DNA from: Desulfovibrio sp.
GTDB taxonomy: Bacteria; Desulfobacterota; Desulfovibrionia; Desulfovibrionales; Desulfovibrionaceae
DNA length: 36,724 nucleotides
Reading direction: 5' to 3'
Assembly: GCA_014804965.1 (NCBI GenBank)
Contig: JAAUYU010000037.1
Span: 1 to 36,724 of the forward strand
Numbering within the stretch: position 1 is the first letter of the stretch; every line of letters begins with the position of its first letter. This document shows positions 1-9,154 of the stretch, one piece after another. A program made the translations under genes and the position numbers. Under the pieces are notes generated by a model. It had not been told where the DNA came from. It searched no databases and worked only from the letters and a program-made list of their open reading frames with translations.

Positions 1-1620
1 GCTTCCTTCCCCTCTTCGAGAGCGGGGAAGCTAAGAACCAGCGTGCCGCCCTCGCCATGCGTGCTGACGGTAAAGGAGCCATTGGCGGACGCCGTGAATT
101 CGGCGCCTTCCGGATGCGTCCCCCCGTCAAGCATGCCCTCGTTCACCGTGACTTCGGAGACATCGAGGCCCGAATCAGGGGCGCCGGGAACCCGGCCCAC
201 ATCCGGCGTCACGTTGGTCTGGACGGTCTGCGAGGTAGCGGCGATATCGCCGTCCGCGTCCTTCACCGTGATATTGAAGGTATACTCGTCGGTCTTCCCT
301 TCCACGCCCCCCCGCTGCACATCGCTTTCGGGCCTGGTGTAGACAAGCTGATAGCCGTCGGCCCTGTTGCCCGTGATTTCCATGGCTGAGCCGTCGTCGA
401 GGCGTTCCTGTGTATCCCTGGGGTTGAACGTGTAGTTGCCGTCCGCGTCCGTGGTGACGGCAAAGGTGAAGGTGTAGTCGCCCACTTCCACGGTGAGCGT
501 GGCGCCGTCGCCATCGTCCGCGCCGAACTTGAGCCCGTCGAGGCTCAGGGTGATGGTTTCCGCCGTATCCTGCACGGTATTTTCCACCACATTGCCGGTA
601 TCCTGCTCGCGCACCGCGTCCTTGCCGGCCACCAGCATTGGCGTGTCGATCTCCGGGACGTCGTCGACGATGTTGACGCCGAGGGTGCCTTCCTTCACGT
701 CATGGCCGATATTGTCCGTGAGGGTAATTTTGACCGTCTCGACGTCATAAGCGGTATCGCGGACCGCACCCTCGCCAGGGGCCGGATGCTCGAGTTCGCT
801 GTTAAGCGTATAGGTGTAGTGCACCGTGCCGCCAGTGACGCCCGTCACCGTCAGGTCGCCATAGGCCGTGGAAATGGTGGTGGCTTCGCCCCTGACCCTG
901 CCGTTGTCGTCCGCATCGAGGTCGATGGTGATCTCACTGACGGTTCCGTCCTTAGCGGTAAAGGACAGCACGAGGACGCCGCCCTCGCCGTGCGTGCTGA
1001 CGGTGAAGGCGCCTGTCGCGGTCGCCGGGGAGGAGTTTTCGGCCGTACCGAAGGACAGGCCGGCCTCGTCCACCGTGACCTCGGAGACATCGAGGACCGG
1101 CCCCGTGGGCTCGGGCCCGCCGGGAACCCGGCCCACATCCGGCGTCACGTTGGTCTGGACGGTCTGTGAGGTTTGGGCGATGTCGCCGTCTGCGTCCTTT
1201 ACCGTGATGTTGAAGGTATAGGTGTCGGACTTGGCTTTGGTATCGGCCCCGGCTTCCTTAGACTGCACATCGCTTTCGGGCCTGGTGTAGACAAGCTGAT
1301 AACCGTCGGCCCTGTTGCCCGTGATTTCCATGGCGGAGCCGCCGGGGCCTGTCTGCTTCTCGAAGCTGTAGTTGCCGTCCGCGTCCGTGGTGACGGCAAA
1401 GGTGAAGGTGTAGCCGCCCACTTCCACGCTGAGCGCTTCGGGCACGCTTTGGCCGTCGCCATCGTCCGCGCCGAGGGTGAGGCCCTTCAAATCAAGGGTG
1501 ATGGTTTTCGCCGTATCCTGCACCGCATTTTCCACCGCATTGCCGGTGTCCTTCTCGTACACCGCGGCGTTGCCGTCGGCCAGTTCTGGCCTCGCGATCT
1601 CGGGCACATCGTCCCGGATG
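1..1620. repeat. Internal ~933-936 bp direct repeat within the adhesin gene
   Basis: Two tandem units are visible. GTGCTGACGG occurs near 61 and 994, and ACGTTGGTCTGGACGGTCTG occurs near 211 and 1147, giving a period of 933-936 bp. The units encode two copies of the Ig-like repeat module. Near-identity at the nucleotide level suggests recent duplication or gene conversion. Confidence 0.75.
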
Positions 1621-2537
1621 ATGATGGTGATGCTGCTGGACGCGGCATCGCCGTCCGTGTCGCGCACCGTCACGGACAGGGAATGGGCGATGTGGTCCTG
1701 CCCGGGCTGCCCGTGCTCCTGCGTGGCTTCAGTGAGGGTATAGGTGTAGGTGAGACGCCCGGTGGCGGGGTCATAGGCGAAGTTGTGGAAATAGCCTTCG
1801 TCGGTGTGGAACTCGGGCTTGCCCACCATCTGGCCGTTCTGCCAGATAACCTGGCCGGCGATCTCGATGCTGGCGAGCCCGTCGGGGGCGGAGACGTGCA
1901 TGGCGCCGTTGACCGAGACGGAATCGCCGTCACGCAGGCCGCCCTCGCTCACCAGGCGCACGTCGCCGGGGGGCACGATGCCGGCGTTGCCGGGGTCGCC
2001 GCCGTCCGGGATGCCCGGGATGCCCGGCGTGCCGGGAGGCACGGGCGTGGGATCTTCGGGCGTGAGGGTGACGGGATTGTTGCCGCCGTCGTCATCGTGG
2101 GTGTAGCCCACGGCATTGGGGTGGTCCTCCCACTCGAAGCTGCGGGAGAAGCCCCAGTCAAGGCCGTTCAGGTGCTGAATGCCGCCGGTGAGGGCGGAAT
2201 CGCCCCACTCGTGGAAGCGCGCGCCGTTGGCGACGGTGCCCGTGCCGGGGCCAGCCGCCGGCATGAGGTCCGGCTCGTTCATGGCCGCGAAAAAGTCCGC
2301 CGCGGCGACTTCGGTACCGTCGATGCTGAACGAGGGCAGGTTCTCCTCGTTATATTCCTGATAAAAGCCCTGCAACTCGAGGTTGGAGCCGTCCTCGAAC
2401 CTGATGTTCAGGTTGTCGCCGTCGCGGGCGAGGGTGGCGTCCGTGGTGGGAAAGTCAAAGACGAAGCGGGCTTCGGGTTCGCAGGGGATGGACTGGGAAG
2501 CGCCGGGGGCGGGCTTGGCGAGGCGGATGTCTGCCAT
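1..2537 (-). CDS. Large type I-secreted repeat adhesin (VCBS/T1SS-143-like), N-terminal part
   Basis: Partial gene: the frame runs open off the left edge, giving 845 codons. The start ATG at 2537 follows GAGGAGAATCACC, a good ribosome binding site. Residues 1-155 are a non-repetitive head (MADIRLAKPAPG...) like the N-terminal retention modules of LapA-type adhesins. A Pro/Gly-rich linker follows (about 157-192), then Ig-like bacterial repeats with the hallmark strings DTDGDA, DDVPEI and VKDADGDIAQTSQTV. Two nearly identical blocks recur about 311 residues apart. There is no Sec signal, which fits export by a type I system whose C-terminal signal would lie outside the window. Proteins of this kind sit on the cell surface and support biofilm formation or host attachment; Desulfovibrio has similar giant adhesins. 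Exact family assignment is from motif memory. The long frame on the opposite strand is a shadow of this gene. Confidence 0.85.
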   Translation of the reverse strand, partial: MADIRLAKPAPGASQSIPCEPEARFVFDFPTTDATLARDGDNLNIRFEDGSNLELQGFYQEYNEENLPSFSIDGTEVAAADFFAAMNEPDLMPAAGPGTGTVANGARFHEWGDSALTGGIQHLNGLDWGFSRSFEWEDHPNAVGYTHDDDGGNNPVTLTPEDPTPVPPGTPGIPGIPDGGDPGNAGIVPPGDVRLVSEGGLRDGDSVSVNGAMHVSAPDGLASIEIAGQVIWQNGQMVGKPEFHTDEGYFHNFAYDPATGRLTYTYTLTEATQEHGQPGQDHIAHSLSVTVRDTDGDAASSSITIIIRDDVPEIARPELADGNAAVYEKDTGNAVENAVQDTAKTITLDLKGLTLGADDGDGQSVPEALSVEVGGYTFTFAVTTDADGNYSFEKQTGPGGSAMEITGNRADGYQLVYTRPESDVQSKEAGADTKAKSDTYTFNITVKDADGDIAQTSQTVQTNVTPDVGRVPGGPEPTGPVLDVSEVTVDEAGLSFGTAENSSPATATGAFTVSTHGEGGVLVLSFTAKDGTVSEITIDLDADDNGRVRGEATTISTAYGDLTVTGVTGGTVHYTYTLNSELEHPAPGEGAVRDTAYDVETVKITLTDNIGHDVKEGTLGVNIVDDVPEIDTPMLVAGKDAVREQDTGNVVENTVQDTAETITLSLDGLKFGADDGDGATLTVEVGDYTFTFAVTTDADGNYTFNPRDTQERLDDGSAMEITGNRADGYQLVYTRPESDVQRGGVEGKTDEYTFNITVKDADGDIAATSQTVQTNVTPDVGRVPGAPDSGLDVSEVTVNEGMLDGGTHPEGAEFTASANGSFTVSTHGEGGTLVLSFPALEEGKE

Positions 2538-2598
2538 GGTGATTCTCCTCGAGAGGTGAGTTTTTCTGCGTCGTTACTGTCGCGGTAGTGAAAGGCCA

Positions 2599-2643
2599 AA
2601 AAAGAAAAGCCCTGAAACAGGCGTAGAAACGCCATTTCAGGGC
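2599..2643 (-). terminator. Terminator-like hairpin in the adhesin leader
   Basis: A perfect 9-bp stem is formed by GCCCTGAAA (2609-2617) and TTTCAGGGC (2635-2643), with an inner GCGT/ACGC stem (2621-2624, 2629-2632). Read on the minus strand, the stem runs straight into TTTTCTTTTTT, so it acts toward the adhesin gene and ends about 62 nt before its start codon. It could stop read-through from the upstream toxin-antitoxin genes, or act as a regulated leader terminator for the adhesin. Confidence 0.65.
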
Positions 2644-2704
2644 GGAGGGGCCTCAAAACCGGACACGCAAAAAACCGCGCCGGCGGCACACGGGCGCGTT
2701 AACT

Positions 2705-3325
<621 letters not shown>

Positions 3326-3832
3326 TTAATGATGATATACAATTTTTTCTGCATTTTTCCTCACCATCCAAAGTGCAAGACTATTTTCTTGGAAGTGTTG
3401 AAAAAGAAATTTTTCATAGAATACGGCAGACTTTTCACTTTTAGCATCCACTAGGAAAATTGCCCATGCTAATTCGTTTCTGCAGGCCCTGCGCAACGCA
3501 TCCATAACAAGCAAGCTTCCGACGTGCTGCTTTTGCTTCGATATGTCCACTGCCAATCGGCCGAGGCGAATTGCGGGGACGGATGGATAGCGTGGCATCT
3601 TGCGAGCTGTTTCATTAGGGAGAGAGTTGAGAAGAATGGATGCTGCCGAGAGAGTATAGTAACCCACGACCTTCTCGGGGCTCATGGATTGCCGCGCTGC
3701 GATGACCGTGGCAAAGCCGCGCCTCATATCTTGGCCAGCTTGCTTGTGCAGGTAGGCGTCAAGAGCTGGGTCGCCACAAGAAAAGCCTCTCCTGTCCATG
3801 CCTGGTGTCAGGAGATCAAACAGCAACTTCAT
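3326..3832 (-). CDS. GNAT-family acetyltransferase toxin (TacT/AtaT type)
   Basis: 168 aa. GNAT toxins of this class acetylate the amino group of charged tRNAs and block translation; the partner is the DUF1778 antitoxin encoded just upstream. The N-terminus (FSCGDPALDAYL), the core KVVGYYTLSAASI and LGRLAVD, and FYEKFLFQHF near the C-terminus follow the TacT pattern. The usual Gly of the closing 'FYxxxGF' motif is Leu here, which is unusual. The ATG overlaps the antitoxin stop by 4 bp (ATGA), so the two are translationally coupled. The substrate is inferred from the family. Confidence 0.85.
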   Translation of the reverse strand: MKLLFDLLTPGMDRRGFSCGDPALDAYLHKQAGQDMRRGFATVIAARQSMSPEKVVGYYTLSAASILLNSLPNETARKMPRYPSVPAIRLGRLAVDISKQKQHVGSLLVMDALRRACRNELAWAIFLVDAKSEKSAVFYEKFLFQHFQENSLALWMVRKNAEKIVYHH

Positions 3833-4122
3833 GAGCTTTTAACCCGTGCGGCATATTCTTCCGCAAGCTCCTTGAGAAATGGCGTTGGCTCCAATGATTC
3901 TTGATTTTGCAGGGCTTCAGCCAGCAGCTCTTGGTCGCGCATGGTCAAACGAATGATAGACTGCTCGGCAATGACCCGTTCAGCCTTTTCCAGTGCAGCT
4001 TCAATCAGGAAATCCGTGCGAGTACGTCCCTGCATGGCGGCCGCCCGATCGATGGTTTCCCGAACGGCAAGCGGAATCCGCGCATCTATACGGGACATTG
4101 GTGTTTCGTGAGATTGTGTCAT
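3829..4122 (-). CDS. DUF1778 ribbon-helix-helix antitoxin (TacA type)
   Basis: 97 aa. The N-terminal part (SRIDARIPLAVRETIDRAAA) is a ribbon-helix-helix DNA-binding domain typical of DUF1778, and the C-terminal tail would wrap the acetyltransferase toxin. I chose the ATG at 4122 because TGAGGTAATTGCC precedes it. A longer frame to 4185 would run through a palindrome better explained as the operator. It is the first gene of the pair and probably represses its own promoter together with the toxin. Confidence 0.85.
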   Translation of the reverse strand: MTQSHETPMSRIDARIPLAVRETIDRAAAMQGRTRTDFLIEAALEKAERVIAEQSIIRLTMRDQELLAEALQNQESLEPTPFLKELAEEYAARVKSS

Positions 4123-4154
4123 GGCAATTACCTCAAAATATGAATACGGCATTT

Positions 4155-4166
4155 CTCCGTACGGAG
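4155..4166. promoter_or_regulatory. Candidate operator of the tacAT pair
   Basis: A perfect 12-bp palindrome, CTCCGTACGGAG, centred about 38 nt upstream of the antitoxin start. Position and symmetry fit autoregulation by a ribbon-helix-helix antitoxin; binding is inferred. Confidence 0.45.
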
Positions 4167-4326
4167 CAAGTGGCATGTGGGTCACCTCAACAGGGTATGG
4201 TTTGATGCGTAAGCTGAAATACGTTCTTGGGAAATGAGGCGGTGACGGAAAGATTAGCGGAAGATTATGGTTGTCGGACCACTATCCAGCAACGTCCATT
4301 AAAGGACTTCAGGATTTTTCATTTAT

Positions 4327-4346
4327 GTGGGTATATTTGTAGGCAT
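4327..4346 (+). repeat. Arm-type repeat matching the one beside the second integrase
   Basis: GTGGGTATATTTGTAGGCAT matches 24621-24640 at 19 of 20 positions. It lies left of the core repeat at 4403, whereas the matching copy lies right of the core at 24490. Together the two flanks read like the two arms of one attP. Confidence 0.6.
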
Positions 4347-4402
4347 AAAATATTTTTATAAAAATAAAATATATAATTTCAGCTATATACGGAAAAGATT
4401 TT

Positions 4403-4422
4403 ATCCCCTTGGGGACGCCAAA
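4403..4422 (+). repeat. Left attachment core (att) of the 20-kb element
   Basis: ATCCCCTTGGGGACGCCAAA is repeated exactly at 24490-24509. It corresponds to the end of the T-arm, the acceptor strand and CCA of tRNA-Glu. It lies 84 bp from the integrase stop codon. The sequence to its left does not continue into a tRNA. Confidence 0.8.
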
Positions 4423-4464
4423 GATTTCAACTAGTTACGACCGGTTTAAGGTTGTCGAACCAAG

Positions 4465-4489
4465 CTGGTTACAAAGCTCTGGTTACAAA
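4465..4489 (+). repeat. Paired integrase arm-type repeats, left end
   Basis: CTGGTTACAAA occurs at 4465-4475 and 4479-4489, a 14-bp spacing. The same GGTTACAAA unit is paired near the right end, as expected for Int arm-binding sites. Confidence 0.6.
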
Positions 4490-4505
4490 TTGCCTCACGG
4501 AAATT

Positions 4506-5636
4506 TTAGCCGTGGGGCATTTCTTTTTCCAAGAGCATTTCCGCCGTCTTCCCGATACCGCTCTTGCTCAACGCGGACATGATGATTTCCTGATTGCCGT
4601 AAAGACCGGCGCTCTTCACATACCTGTCCGTGGTGGTGGTGGCGTGATAATGCCCCATGAGCGTTTGAGCGGCGGAAATCCCGCCTCCTACAAACGTGAT
4701 GGCGGCAGCCTTGTGCCGCATGGCGTGAAAGCCAAAGGGCTTCACTCCGGCTTTCGCGCATAGCCTTGGCATAAGCTGGTTCCGCTGCGTAAACGGCTGT
4801 CCCAGCATTTCATTGCATTGTGTCTGCATGAAGACATTGTCCACCTTGCAGGGCCGCGCATCATGCCACCAGCGCAGGGCTTTGTGCAGCTCAGGGTGGA
4901 GTTGCAGCCAACGCGCACGCTCCTTGCCGTCACGCGCTTTGTGATCCGTCAAACGTATGCGACCAGTGTCCAACCGCACGTCCCGTTCCCATGAAAGACG
5001 GAAGATTTCACTCCTTCGCGCGCCAGTGTAATAATAGGCCAGCAACATGACCAAATCCTGACCCTTGGCCTGCTGCAAGACCTTTATCACATCCTCCTCC
5101 GGCGGGACGTAACGCTCGCCAGCCGTTGCCGGAAAAGGTTTGATGCGCTCCAGAGGCGACAACACTTGCGGAAAACCCTCCACACTCTCCAGACCCCAGT
5201 TCCACGCCGACAGCAAATTCTTGCGATAGACATTTGCCCGCTTGGAGCCCCGCTCATCAGCCACATCCGAAAGGAATTGATAGAGCATGGGCTTGGTCAG
5301 TTTGGCGATGTCCGAAATGCCCTCTTGCTGGCAATAGGCGAACAGCGCACTCATGACCGTTTTCTTCTCAACATAGGTGGAGTGGGACATGGTTCTTTCC
5401 GCAAAAGCCAGATAACGCTCTCCCCAGGCCGAGAGAAGCTCCAGGCCCGAAGGCGTTTCTTTTTGTCTCCGTCCCTCCAGGAATTCCTTTTTCCTCTCTA
5501 TCTCCCATTGCCTTGCGGCCATCCATTCCGGGCCTTTGGGCCGACCCGCCGGGAAAAACTTGGTATCCACTGTTTTGCCGTCTATGATGACTCTGGCAAG
5601 CCAAGCATTTCCCCGATCTTTTCTCAAAGTTGGCAT
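4506..5636 (-). CDS. Tyrosine recombinase / integrase of the 20-kb element
   Basis: 376 aa from the ATG at 5636, which has GGAG 9 nt upstream; in-frame starts at 5651 and 5696 are less well supported. The N-terminal ~60 residues are an AP2-like arm-binding region, residues ~65-160 a SAM-like core-binding domain, and the rest the catalytic domain. The active-site set is complete: R207 in TGARRSE, K233 in TDHKAR, H304-x-x-R307 in HAMRH, H329 in MGHYH and Y339 in TDRYV. It would catalyse site-specific insertion at the tRNA-Glu 3' end and excision. It points toward the left att repeat 84 bp away. It is a different branch from the P4-type integrases at 24.7-27.3 kb. Confidence 0.93.
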   Translation of the reverse strand: MPTLRKDRGNAWLARVIIDGKTVDTKFFPAGRPKGPEWMAARQWEIERKKEFLEGRRQKETPSGLELLSAWGERYLAFAERTMSHSTYVEKKTVMSALFAYCQQEGISDIAKLTKPMLYQFLSDVADERGSKRANVYRKNLLSAWNWGLESVEGFPQVLSPLERIKPFPATAGERYVPPEEDVIKVLQQAKGQDLVMLLAYYYTGARRSEIFRLSWERDVRLDTGRIRLTDHKARDGKERARWLQLHPELHKALRWWHDARPCKVDNVFMQTQCNEMLGQPFTQRNQLMPRLCAKAGVKPFGFHAMRHKAAAITFVGGGISAAQTLMGHYHATTTTDRYVKSAGLYGNQEIIMSALSKSGIGKTAEMLLEKEMPHG

Positions 5637-6045
5637 CGCTGAAAACTCCATTCCGGCCCCAGCGAAACCCTCGGCCCCTGCCAATGCGTTTACCACTCCG
5701 AAAAGCTATATGGCATCCCGTGGCTTGGTCAAGTCACAGGAGTTTGAAAATTTCGGCCTAAGCCGGCATCGAGTGCTGTGGGTTGAGATACACAGCGAAG
5801 CGGCGGCTTTTGAGCCATCGCCCGCAACTACCTCCTGTTCCACACCCCACATTTAAAGATTTTGTGCTGGGTCACAGGGGGTATTTTGGGGGAGTAACTC
5901 GCGCTTTGGAATATGCGCATTCCTCTTTGCCGCTGAACAAATGCTCCTGTTCCGACTCACCCGGGGGCCTCTCTAGCCGAAGGACTTTTTGCTCGTTCAC
6001 ACATTTTTCGCCATGACTCCCATAGAGAAAAGCGGGGGAGATAAT
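5637..6045. other. Intergenic region, no clear gene
   Basis: Probably holds the integrase promoter (minus strand). A 29-codon minus-strand frame at 5729-5818 has GGAGG 12 nt upstream, but is too short to support. I see nothing else. Confidence 0.5.
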
Positions 6046-6495
6046 TTACAACTCTCCTATGGGCGTATCTGGGATTATTGTGAAGGTCCCATATCGAACC
6101 GGCTCAGGTTTCGGATGCGGCTTTGCCTCAAGCCCTCTTGGTGTGGTGATGTTTTTTACCGACTCGATATTCTCAGTTTGCCGGGGTGGAAGGGTGCTGT
6201 TCTGTTCAGCGCTGCTCCCCTGTTTCTCAGACGCTACTTCCCTGTTTTTCACCTCCTCCACTCCGGGTTCTTGGTAGCGGGCAATCAGACGTTCCGGGAA
6301 GATGATCCCGGCCTTTTTCAAGAGGACGCATAGCTCTTTTGGCGTGTACCCTTTCCTGAACGCCCGCTTGATATCCTTTTCAAGAAATGCCACCGCCTCC
6401 TCGCGGGAGCAGCGAGTATCCTTCACCGGCAATCCCCTTAAAAGCCTTTGGGCCGTCCCCAGTTGTTCGCGCGTGATTTTTCCGGTTTTCCCCAC
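6046..6495 (-). CDS. Small mobilization accessory protein (putative oriT-binding)
   Basis: 149 aa, starting at the GTG at 6495 directly after AAAGGAGGCACAGCC, by far the best ribosome binding site; longer frames to 6531 or 6591 lack one. Residues ~1-80 are basic and helical with a 'KGYTPKELCVLLKKAGI' segment that weakly recalls TraK/MobC-type oriT-binding proteins. The C-terminal half is Pro/Glu-rich and probably disordered. It is transcribed away from the relaxase gene with the putative oriT between them, the same arrangement as mobC and mobA around oriT in IncQ plasmids. The role is inferred mainly from position. Confidence 0.6.
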   Translation of the reverse strand: MGKTGKITREQLGTAQRLLRGLPVKDTRCSREEAVAFLEKDIKRAFRKGYTPKELCVLLKKAGIIFPERLIARYQEPGVEEVKNREVASEKQGSSAEQNSTLPPRQTENIESVKNITTPRGLEAKPHPKPEPVRYGTFTIIPDTPIGEL

Positions 6496-6587
6496 GGCTG
6501 TGCCTCCTTTGTCAAAGATTGAGGCCAGCATAACGAAAATTTTTCCACCCCTGCAAAAAAGCCACTGCACGTTGGGGGTTCTTCGTG

Positions 6588-6650
6588 GCAAGATGACACC
6601 AGTGCTACCGCCCTGGTGTCATCTTGCAAAAGGGGCACGCCCCTCTTGAC
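6588..6650. other. Putative origin of transfer (oriT)
   Basis: A perfect 15-bp inverted repeat (GCAAGATGACACCAG, 6588-6602; its complement at 6613-6627) with a 10-nt loop is followed by a GC-rich AGGGGCACGCCCCT dyad and CTTGACTCCCC. It lies between the divergent small mobilization gene and the relaxase gene, where relaxases of the MobA type have their nick site. The nick position cannot be fixed from sequence alone. Confidence 0.6.
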
Positions 6651-6797
6651 TCCCCAATGGCGCTCGGCGCTGCGCTTCTCGCACCCGAAAGGCAAAAGGC
6701 ATGAAAGTCAAAAAGGCATCGAGTTCGACCAGAAAGCTGGGTAGTCATCCGGGCGAGGCGACGTCCTTGAGGATTTGAAAAACAGGCCGGGTATCCC

Positions 6798-9056
6798 ATG
6801 ATAATCAAGAAAATTAAGTACACAAAAAATACCAAGCCCAAGGAGTGGCAGATCGGCGACTTGGTGGACTATATCCGTAATCCCTCAGTGAGAAATCGCG
6901 GGGAAAAGATTGAACACGCCGGGTATCGCAATTTCATAACCGACACTCATACGGCGCAAAAACTTGAGATGATCGCTCTGGCAAGGGAGACCGTCAGGAG
7001 CAGGATGCCAGTTAATCACTGGGTTTTTTCCTGGCCCGAAGGCGAGCAGCCCACGCGCGCTCAGGTTGATGAATTGGTCGATATTTTCTTGGAAAAAATG
7101 GGCTTGAAAGACCATCAGGCCCTTTACGGCCTGCATTGTGATACGAGAAATTATCACGTGCATATCGCCGTGAATCGGGTGCATCCTGAAACCTTAAAAG
7201 TGGTGCGCACCAACAACGGTTTTGACATACGGGAAGCCTACAAAATCAAGGCGTTCATCGAGAAGAAACAGGGATGGTCAGAGCTGGCGAATGCCCCTTT
7301 TGGGTATACGGAAGAAGGCGAGCTGGCGGAAAGAAAGCTCCTCGATTCCGCTGTGAAACCGACCCCGAAAGCACAGGATTTTGAGCGGGCGACCGGCGAG
7401 AAATCAGCCCAGAGAATTGCCCAAGAACGCGGCCACGAACTCATCAAAAACGCTCAGTCGTGGGCTGAACTACACGCCGGTTTGAAGCAGGTAGGGCTGC
7501 GTTTGGAAAAGAAAGGTTCAGGCGCAATCATTTGGGTCGGGGAGCAAGCGGTGAAGGCATCTTCGGTTGATCGCGCGTTCAGCATGGGAAAACTTTGTAA
7601 ACGTCTGGGCGAGTTTGTGGCAGGAGATTACGAGGACATACCCCCAAGCCCCGCGCCTGAGCCGCTCTATCCGGCCCTGCGTCCCGCATGGGAAATGTAC
7701 CGAGGCGCAGTAAGGGCCGAAAGGGAAGCCAAGAAAGAGCTTGAGGAAAAAATCAGAGATGAAGTGAACCGCCTCAAGGAACAACAGGCCAAGGAACGCC
7801 GGGAAAAGTTGGCCAGGATTGCCAAATATGGCGTGCCGTTTTTAAATATCGGTCGCCATTGCCTGAAACTTGAACATACCCAACAATTGAGAGAGCTACG
7901 GGCCAGCTTGAGAGCGGCGTTACCGCCCCGAAGGGTAAAACGGTTTTCCGACTGGCTGAAAACCCAAGGCCGACCGTTGAATCCGCTTCATGCTGTTACC
8001 TATGAGGCCACAGATAAGGCCAGACACACCCCCGCCCCCATATCCCCGGAAGCTGCGTCATCGCCACAGGCCAAACTGTTCATGGAGTATGCGAAAGCCG
8101 TCAATGCGGAGCGCTACCGAGTGACCGCCATTAAAATGGGCGCAAACGGTGAAAAGAAGGTAATGATCCTGGACAAGCAGTACGGGGAAAGCCGTGGCTT
8201 TACGTCCGAAGAATTGGTAAGCCGGATGCCGGAAATCGTGAAGTTGGCAAGACGCGGGGAAAATATCTACTACACCCCATTGTCCGAGCAGAAGCATCAT
8301 ATCCTTGTTGACGACATGAGTCCGGAAAATGTCTTACAGCTCCAGAAAGACGGTTTCAAGCCCGCTGTGTTTCTGGAAAGTTCGCCCGGCAATTACCAGT
8401 GCATCCTTACCTTTCCCAAGTTTCAAGGGGATTTTGACCGTGAAATCGGCAATCGCCTAACCGTAATCCTTAATAAGCGTTATGGCGACCCAAAACTTTC
8501 AGGAGCCGTTCATCCACACCGCGCCCCAGGCTTTGAGAACCGCAAGCCAAAGCATAAGCGAGAGGACGGAACTTTCCCTCGCGTCAACCTGAGTTATTCC
8601 TTTCGACGGGAATGCCAAAAAGCCCTAATCGAAGCGCGAAAGATTGAGCAGGCATTCGCCATGGCCCAACAGCAGAGGAGGCAGCAGGCCAATCTCACGC
8701 CCATCATTGCCGATCGAGGTGTAGGCAGTCCCAAGTTAGCCTATTTCAAGCATTTGCAGGACATCCGGGAGCATATCACCATCGAGGACTTCTCGCGGGT
8801 TGACGCCATGATTGCCCTTAGGCTTCGCGCAAACGGCCATAGCCAGGAAGAAGTGAAGGAAACCATCCGTGCCTGTGCCCCGGCAATCCGCGAATCACGG
8901 AAGGGGCGGAACTGGGAGCGCTACGCCGAGCGCACGGCGGCATATGCTTTTGGCTATGCCGGTGATAGGGATATGAAACGAAATACGCGGCATCGTGGGA
9001 GATGGCGGCAGGTTGAAGGGTGGGCTATAACGGAACGGGAATGGCTACGGGCTTAG
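6798..9056 (+). CDS. Relaxase-primase fusion protein (MobA/RepB-like)
   Basis: 752 aa. It nicks one strand at oriT and leads it into the recipient; the C-terminal half probably primes replacement-strand synthesis. Y25 (LVDYIRNP) is the likely nicking tyrosine, and the metal-binding motif HCDTRNYHVH (113-122) has the HxDxxxxHxH pattern of MOB relaxases. A Glu/Lys/Arg-rich coiled segment (about 300-345) links to a RepB-primase-like domain (about 425-600; HHILVDDM, FLESSPGNYQ, SGAVHPHRAPGFENRKPK). RSF1010 has the same MobA-RepB fusion. A helical tail follows. There is no strong ribosome binding site before the ATG at 6798. No type IV secretion genes are nearby, so it is mobilizable rather than self-transmissible. 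Confidence 0.85.
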   Translation: MIIKKIKYTKNTKPKEWQIGDLVDYIRNPSVRNRGEKIEHAGYRNFITDTHTAQKLEMIALARETVRSRMPVNHWVFSWPEGEQPTRAQVDELVDIFLEKMGLKDHQALYGLHCDTRNYHVHIAVNRVHPETLKVVRTNNGFDIREAYKIKAFIEKKQGWSELANAPFGYTEEGELAERKLLDSAVKPTPKAQDFERATGEKSAQRIAQERGHELIKNAQSWAELHAGLKQVGLRLEKKGSGAIIWVGEQAVKASSVDRAFSMGKLCKRLGEFVAGDYEDIPPSPAPEPLYPALRPAWEMYRGAVRAEREAKKELEEKIRDEVNRLKEQQAKERREKLARIAKYGVPFLNIGRHCLKLEHTQQLRELRASLRAALPPRRVKRFSDWLKTQGRPLNPLHAVTYEATDKARHTPAPISPEAASSPQAKLFMEYAKAVNAERYRVTAIKMGANGEKKVMILDKQYGESRGFTSEELVSRMPEIVKLARRGENIYYTPLSEQKHHILVDDMSPENVLQLQKDGFKPAVFLESSPGNYQCILTFPKFQGDFDREIGNRLTVILNKRYGDPKLSGAVHPHRAPGFENRKPKHKREDGTFPRVNLSYSFRRECQKALIEARKIEQAFAMAQQQRRQQANLTPIIADRGVGSPKLAYFKHLQDIREHITIEDFSRVDAMIALRLRANGHSQEEVKETIRACAPAIRESRKGRNWERYAERTAAYAFGYAGDRDMKRNTRHRGRWRQVEGWAITEREWLRA

Positions 9057-9154
9057 CAGAAACTTTGACTATAAATTAGCGATTATATTTTAGATAAGTG
9101 TAAAATAGAATTTCAGATTGTCATAAAAAAGTAGTAATTTTAATAAATTTTTAG

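Noticed and set aside
1173-2588. 471-codon plus-strand frame opposite the adhesin
   Set aside because: It is the antisense shadow of a GC-rich gene. The minus-strand reading has a good ribosome binding site and clear repeat-adhesin motifs.
3326-4422. tacAT pair as part of the 20-kb element
   Set aside because: It lies left of the 4403 core and outside the GGTTACAAA arm sites; it more likely belongs to an adjoining element or the host.
5729-5818. 29-codon minus-strand frame with GGAGG 12 nt upstream
   Set aside because: Too short, spacing too long, and no recognisable character.
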